From Comamonadaceae bacterium (GTDB lineage: Bacteria > Pseudomonadota > Gammaproteobacteria > Burkholderiales > Burkholderiaceae_C): 9,437 nt of DNA. Every line of letters begins with the position of its first letter. Position 1 is the stretch's first letter. Shown here in pieces: positions 5,809-9,437 of this stretch. The stretch covers positions 1 to 9,437 of the forward strand of contig CANKNK010000048.1 in the NCBI GenBank assembly GCA_947483455.1, given 5' to 3'. A model generated the notes under the pieces. The model made no database searches. It worked only from the letters and a program-made list of their open reading frames with translations, and had not been told where the DNA came from. The position numbers and the translations under genes are program-made.

Positions 5809-6849
5809 ATGCAGATCGTTTTCTCCCGCTCCTTACTTACGCTGGCTTGCGCTTGCGCTTTTGCCGTCACGGGCGTTCATGCCCAGGAAATTACCGGGGC
5901 CGGCGCGACATTCCCAGCGCCTTTGTACTCCAAGTGGGCTTCTGAGTACAACAAGCTGACTGGCGTCAAGGTCAATTACCAGTCCATCGGCTCGGGCGGC
6001 GGCATCAAGCAAATCGACTCCAAGACGGTTGATTTCGGTGCCTCGGATATGCCCCAGACCGACGATGTCCTCAAATCCAAAGGGCAGGTTCAGTTTCCCA
6101 CCGTCATTGGAGGCGTGGTTCCTATTTTGAACGTTACCGGTATTGCACCGGGACAACTGAAGATGACCGGCCAGTTGCTGGGTGACATCTACTTGGGCAA
6201 GGTAAGCCGCTGGAATGACCCTGCGATCAAGGCCATTAACCCGGGTGTGAATTTGCCTGATACCGCGATTGCCCAGGTACGTCGCGCGGACGGCTCGGGT
6301 ACCACCTTTGTGTTTACCAACTACCTGAGCAAGGTAAGCCCCGATTGGAAAGCCAAAGTGGGCGAGGGCACTGCTGTGAACTGGCCCGTAGGCGCCGGTG
6401 GTAAGGGTAATGAGGGTGTGGCCGCCTTTGTGGCACGCCTGCCCAACTCCATCGGTTACGTGGAGTATTCCTATGTCAAGCAAAACAAATTGACCTACGC
6501 TTTGGTGCAAAACGCGGCAGGTAATTTCGTCAAACCGGAAGATGACACCTTCAAAGCTGCAGCAGCAGGTGCCGATTGGGCAAAGTCCTTCTACCAAATT
6601 TTGACCAACCAGCCCGGTAAAGACGCTTGGCCTATCACCAGCGCCACCTTTATTCTGATGCACGCCAAGCAAGACAAGCCAGCTAACGGTACGGAAACCC
6701 TGAAGTTCTTCAACTGGGCCTATGCCAACGGTGAAAAATCAGCGGCCGATCTTGATTACGTTCCCATGCCAGCAGCGGCAGTGGCAGCGATTCAAAAGTC
6801 TTGGGGCGAGATCAAAGACGCTTCCGGAAAAGCGATTCCCTTCAAGTAA
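5809..6849 (+). CDS. pstS: Periplasmic phosphate-binding protein PstS
   Basis: Binds inorganic phosphate in the periplasm and hands it to the PstCA channel. The 346-residue precursor starts with a Sec signal peptide (Arg7, hydrophobic 8-22) and a likely cleavage site V-H-A / Q26. The mature protein begins EITGAGATFPAPLYSKW, the standard PstS opening. SIGSGGGIKQI (about 59-69) and VDFGASDMP (about 74-82) form phosphate-loop contacts, and RRADGSGTTFVFTNYL (about 158-173) supplies the Arg/Ser/Gly/Thr ligands of the second lobe. ATG 5809 is preceded by AAGG (5799-5802) at six bases. It is first in the pst operon, behind a Pho box. The 97 bases to pstC contain a strong hairpin that may keep PstS in excess. 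Confidence 0.97.
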   Translation: MQIVFSRSLLTLACACAFAVTGVHAQEITGAGATFPAPLYSKWASEYNKLTGVKVNYQSIGSGGGIKQIDSKTVDFGASDMPQTDDVLKSKGQVQFPTVIGGVVPILNVTGIAPGQLKMTGQLLGDIYLGKVSRWNDPAIKAINPGVNLPDTAIAQVRRADGSGTTFVFTNYLSKVSPDWKAKVGEGTAVNWPVGAGGKGNEGVAAFVARLPNSIGYVEYSYVKQNKLTYALVQNAAGNFVKPEDDTFKAAAAGADWAKSFYQILTNQPGKDAWPITSATFILMHAKQDKPANGTETLKFFNWAYANGEKSAADLDYVPMPAAAVAAIQKSWGEIKDASGKAIPFK

Positions 6850-6870
6850 GCGGACCTGACGCGATGCCAT

Positions 6871-6919
6871 TCCGGTTGGTGCACAAAGATGGTCATGCTG
6901 TCATTGTTGCCCAGCCGGA
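6871..6919 (+). terminator. Imperfect hairpin between pstS and pstC (attenuator or transcript-processing element)
   Basis: TCCGGTTGG (6871-6879) pairs with CCAGCCGGA (6911-6919), nine pairs with one G-U. The stem continues with GCA-CAA (6881-6886) against TTG-T-TGC (6904-6910), broken by one-base bulges on each side, leaving a 17-base loop. Directly after the stem comes TTTATACCTTTT (6920-6931), T-rich but interrupted. This looks like a leaky terminator or a 3'-end stabiliser for a pstS-only transcript, which would suit the need for more binding protein than permease. Confidence 0.55.
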
Positions 6920-6927
6920 TTTATACC
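6898..6927 (+). promoter_or_regulatory. Possible internal promoter before pstC
   Basis: CTGTCAT (6898-6904) equals the enteric PhoB half-site, and TATACC (6922-6927) follows 17 bases later as a possible -10, with pstC starting 20 bases further on. There is no second heptamer 11 bp away on either side, and the half-site lies in the loop and upper stem of the hairpin described for 6871-6919. Weak. Confidence 0.22.
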
Positions 6928-6946
6928 TTTTATAGCTAGGCGATTC

Positions 6947-7912
6947 ATGAATCCAATATTGGCTCCTAAGCGAGCACGCAGCGGCCCGCTGCTGGACCAG
7001 ATCTTCGGTGTTCTGGCCAAATCAGCTGCTTTGCTAACTTTGGCCCTGTTGGCAGCCATATTGTTGTCCCTGACCATCAGTGCGTGGCCCGCGATCCACA
7101 AATATGGATTGTCTTTTCTCGGGCGCACTGTTTGGGATCCGGTACAGGAAGACTTTGGCGGGCTGGTGATGATTTATGGAACCATTGCCACCTCGCTGAT
7201 CGCGTTATTGATTGCAGTGCCGGTGAGTTTCGGCATTGCGCTGTTTCTCACCGAGTTGTCGCCTGCATGGTTAAAAAGGCCATTGGGTACTGCTGTTGAA
7301 CTCTTAGCGGCGGTTCCTTCTATTGTGTATGGCATGTGGGGATTACTGGTTTTCGGGCCGGTGCTCGCGACCTATGTTCAGATTCCTTTGCAGAGTGCGT
7401 TTGCAGGGGTGCCTTTCTTAGGCGCATTTGTTTCCGGACCGCCCGTGGGTATTGGTATTTTGTCGGCGGGAATTATCTTGGCCATCATGGTCATTCCCTT
7501 TATATCCGCGGTGATGCGTGATGTGTTTGAAGTCACCCCACCCATGCTCAAAGAGTCGGCCTACGGACTAGGCGCCACCACCTGGGAAGTGGTGTCGCGG
7601 GTGGTGTTGCCCTATACCAAAACTGGGGTGATCGGCGGCATCATGCTGGGGCTAGGACGCGCCATTGGTGAAACCATGGCGGTGACGTTTGTGATTGGTA
7701 ATTTCAACCAACTCGATTCGCTCAGCCTGTTTCAAGCCGCTAACAGCATCACGTCGGCCCTGGCTAACGAGTTCGCTGAGGCGGGTGAAGGCCTGCACCA
7801 AGCGGCATTGATGTACCTTGGCCTTGTTTTGTTTTTCATCACCTTTGTGATTTTGTCGCTGTCCAAGGTATTGCTGGCGCAGTTGCGCAAAGGCGAGGGC
7901 ACCAAAACATGA
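6947..7912 (+). CDS. pstC: Phosphate ABC transporter permease PstC
   Basis: One of the two inner-membrane subunits that form the phosphate channel. The 321 residues hold about six hydrophobic segments (near 25-48, 73-100, 112-137, 168-190, 229-250 and 284-310). The EAA-type loop that docks the ATPase is [14 protein letters not shown] (about 203-216), followed by [18 protein letters not shown], a conserved PstC stretch. Length is normal for the family. ATG 6947 is preceded by TAGG six bases upstream. Its stop overlaps the pstA start as ATGA, so the two permeases are translationally coupled, in keeping with a 1:1 channel. It follows pstS by 97 bases, a gap with a hairpin. Confidence 0.96.
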   Translation: MNPILAPKRARSGPLLDQIFGVLAKSAALLTLALLAAILLSLTISAWPAIHKYGLSFLGRTVWDPVQEDFGGLVMIYGTIATSLIALLIAVPVSFGIALFLTELSPAWLKRPLGTAVELLAAVPSIVYGMWGLLVFGPVLATYVQIPLQSAFAGVPFLGAFVSGPPVGIGILSAGIILAIMVIPFISAVMRDVFEVTPPMLKESAYGLGATTWEVVSRVVLPYTKTGVIGGIMLGLGRAIGETMAVTFVIGNFNQLDSLSLFQAANSITSALANEFAEAGEGLHQAALMYLGLVLFFITFVILSLSKVLLAQLRKGEGTKT

Positions 7913-8772
7913 GCGCTACTACTTTAATGGCGACACGGCAGGCGCGCTTTGCGAGCCGTAAGCGGGTCAATTTGGTGGCGATCGCCTTGGCGATGGCAGC
8001 CATGGCTTTCGGCCTGTTCTGGTTATTTTGGATTCTTTTTGAGACTGTGCGGCTGGGTATAGATGGCCTGACCTTTGCAACACTGACCCAAATGACGCCA
8101 CCACCCAATGAAGACGGCGGCCTCGCCAATGCCATTTACGGCTCTTTCCTGATGGTGACCTTGGCAACCCTGGTGGGTGCGCCCATCGGCATCATGGCCG
8201 GCATCTACCTAGCCGAGTTTGACTCTAAAGGTTGGCTTGCTGAGACGACCCGTTTTGTCAACGATATTTTGCTTTCCGCGCCATCGATCGTCATCGGTCT
8301 GTTTGTCTATTCGGTGGTCGTATCGCGTTTCAAATCGTTCTCAGGCTATGCCGGCGTGGTCGCATTGGCACTGATCGTGATACCCGTAGTCATACGTACC
8401 ACTGAAGATATGTTGCGCTTGGTACCTGCTGGATTGCGCGAAGCCGCGTATGCATTGGGTGCGCCCAAGTGGAAAGTAATTGCCAGTATCACCATGAAAG
8501 CCGCCCGCGCTGGCGTCCTTACCGGTATTTTGCTGGCCGTGGCGCGTATTGCGGGTGAAACCGCCCCCTTGTTGTTCACCGCATTGAGCAATCAATTTTG
8601 GACTTCGAGTTTGAGCGAGCCTATGGCTAGTCTGCCGGTGACTATTTTTAAATTTGCGATGAGTCCGTATGAAAACTGGCAGAAACTCGCTTGGGCGGGC
8701 GTGTTTCTCATTACGCTTGCAGTACTTGGGCTCAATATCGTGGCGCGCGTGTTGACGCGTCAAAAATCCTGA
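7909..8772 (+). CDS. pstA: Phosphate ABC transporter permease PstA
   Basis: The second inner-membrane channel subunit, partner of PstC. The 287 residues contain six likely membrane segments (near 22-46, 76-98, 116-135, 139-158, 193-212 and 258-280). The EAA loop is [20 protein letters not shown] (about 177-196), followed by [20 protein letters not shown], which is typical of PstA. A short basic cytoplasmic N-terminus ([10 protein letters not shown]) precedes the first helix. ATG 7909 overlaps the pstC TGA by four bases; no separate ribosome site is needed or obvious. pstB follows after 20 bases. Confidence 0.96.
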   Translation: MSATTLMATRQARFASRKRVNLVAIALAMAAMAFGLFWLFWILFETVRLGIDGLTFATLTQMTPPPNEDGGLANAIYGSFLMVTLATLVGAPIGIMAGIYLAEFDSKGWLAETTRFVNDILLSAPSIVIGLFVYSVVVSRFKSFSGYAGVVALALIVIPVVIRTTEDMLRLVPAGLREAAYALGAPKWKVIASITMKAARAGVLTGILLAVARIAGETAPLLFTALSNQFWTSSLSEPMASLPVTIFKFAMSPYENWQKLAWAGVFLITLAVLGLNIVARVLTRQKS

Positions 8773-8792
8773 ACGTTTCGGACACCTCTATC

Positions 8793-9437
8793 ATGCTTAA
8801 ACCAGACACTGGCATCGCCCGTACCAAGATTTCTATCAAGGACCTGAATTTTTACTACGGAAAATTCAAGGCCTTGAAAGACATTAATTTGGAAATTCCG
8901 GAGGGCAGGGTAACGGCTTTCATCGGCCCTTCGGGTTGCGGGAAATCGACGCTTTTGCGGGTGCTCAATCGTATGTTTGAGCTTTACCCTGAGCAACGCG
9001 CTGAGGGGAAAATACTGCTTGATGGTGAGGACTTGCTCAACAGCAAAGAAGACGTTGCCCTGCTGCGCGCCAAAGTGGGTATGGTGTTTCAAAAGCCAAC
9101 GCCGTTTCCGATGTCGATTTTTGACAATGTCGCCTTTGGCGTGAAGTTGTTTGAAAACCTCAATGCGAGCGACATGGAAGAGCGGGTGGAGTGGGCTTTG
9201 AAGAAGTCTGCATTGTGGACCGAGGTCAAAGATAAATTGCACCAAAGCGGCTCCAGCCTCTCAGGCGGGCAACAGCAGCGCCTGTGTATTGCGCGTGGTA
9301 TTGCCATCAAACCCGAAGTGCTCTTGCTCGATGAGCCCTGCTCTGCGCTAGACCCTATATCCACGGCCAAGGTAGAGGAGCTGATTGTGGAACTGAAGGC
9401 CGATTACACCGTGGTGATCGTTACCCACAATATGCAA
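8793..9437 (+). CDS. pstB: Phosphate ABC transporter ATP-binding protein PstB (3' end outside window)
   Basis: The cytoplasmic ATPase that powers phosphate import; with PhoU and PhoR it is also known to take part in phosphate sensing. The first 215 residues are visible and the frame is open to the window edge; PstB is usually about 250-260 residues. All ABC motifs are present: Walker [10 protein letters not shown] (45-53, Lys51), Q-loop Gln100 in [16 protein letters not shown], signature LSGGQQQR (156-163), Walker B LLLDEP (177-182, Glu181) and switch His212 in [15 protein letters not shown] and CSALDPIS are specific to PstB. ATG 8793 is 20 bases after pstA; its ribosome site is weak (CGGAC about ten bases upstream). 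phoU and phoBR would be expected next. Confidence 0.96.
   Translation, partial: MLKPDTGIARTKISIKDLNFYYGKFKALKDINLEIPEGRVTAFIGPSGCGKSTLLRVLNRMFELYPEQRAEGKILLDGEDLLNSKEDVALLRAKVGMVFQKPTPFPMSIFDNVAFGVKLFENLNASDMEERVEWALKKSALWTEVKDKLHQSGSSLSGGQQQRLCIARGIAIKPEVLLLDEPCSALDPISTAKVEELIVELKADYTVVIVTHNMQ

Noticed and set aside
5833..6672. A 279-codon open frame on the minus strand opposite pstS
   Set aside because: It is wholly antisense to pstS, whose motifs and signal peptide are unmistakable; the opposite translation shows no recognisable domain and has no promoter or ribosome site. It reflects pstS codon use.
1..9437. Mobile elements, CRISPR, tRNA/rRNA or a defence-type cluster
   Set aside because: No transposase, terminal repeats, spaced repeats or structural RNA were seen; nearly the whole window is filled by phosphate-metabolism genes with uniform base composition by eye.

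Overview
The window looks like a chromosomal stretch from a betaproteobacterium, probably Burkholderiales and plausibly Comamonadaceae. This rests on the protein sequences, the ppk / histidine phosphatase / ppx grouping and the pstSCAB order; it is inference, not a database match. It is a phosphate and polyphosphate locus. I see no mobile element, CRISPR array, tRNA or rRNA.

Layout. Positions 1-598 hold the 3' end of a gene for a calcineurin-like metallophosphoesterase. After two tandem GC-rich hairpins and a Pho box comes a plus-strand operon: ppk (polyphosphate kinase 1, TTG start), overlapping by ATGA a sixA-like phosphohistidine phosphatase gene. Converging on it from the minus strand are ppx (exopolyphosphatase) and, upstream of ppx, a gene for a small fasciclin-domain lipoprotein. 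This lipoprotein gene is transcribed divergently from the pst operon (pstS, pstC, pstA, pstB), which runs off the right edge inside pstB.

Regulation. Three sites share one architecture: two TTGTCAC/T-like heptamers set exactly 11 bp apart, as expected for PhoB. They lie upstream of ppk (677-694), upstream of pstS (5742-5759) and, on the minus strand, upstream of the fasciclin gene (5668-5685). The last two are back to back in one 183-bp intergenic region. This predicts that phosphate starvation induces the transporter, the polyphosphate-synthesis operon and the fasciclin lipoprotein together, while ppx has no comparable site.

How the genes fit together. PstS captures periplasmic phosphate, PstC and PstA form the channel and PstB supplies ATP hydrolysis. 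PPK1 stores phosphate as polyphosphate and Ppx releases it. The SixA-like enzyme may act on phosphohistidine proteins. A long imperfect hairpin between pstS and pstC could keep the binding protein in excess over the membrane subunits. The least expected points are the apparent Pho control of a fasciclin lipoprotein and the translational coupling of a phosphohistidine phosphatase to a kinase that works through a phosphohistidine.
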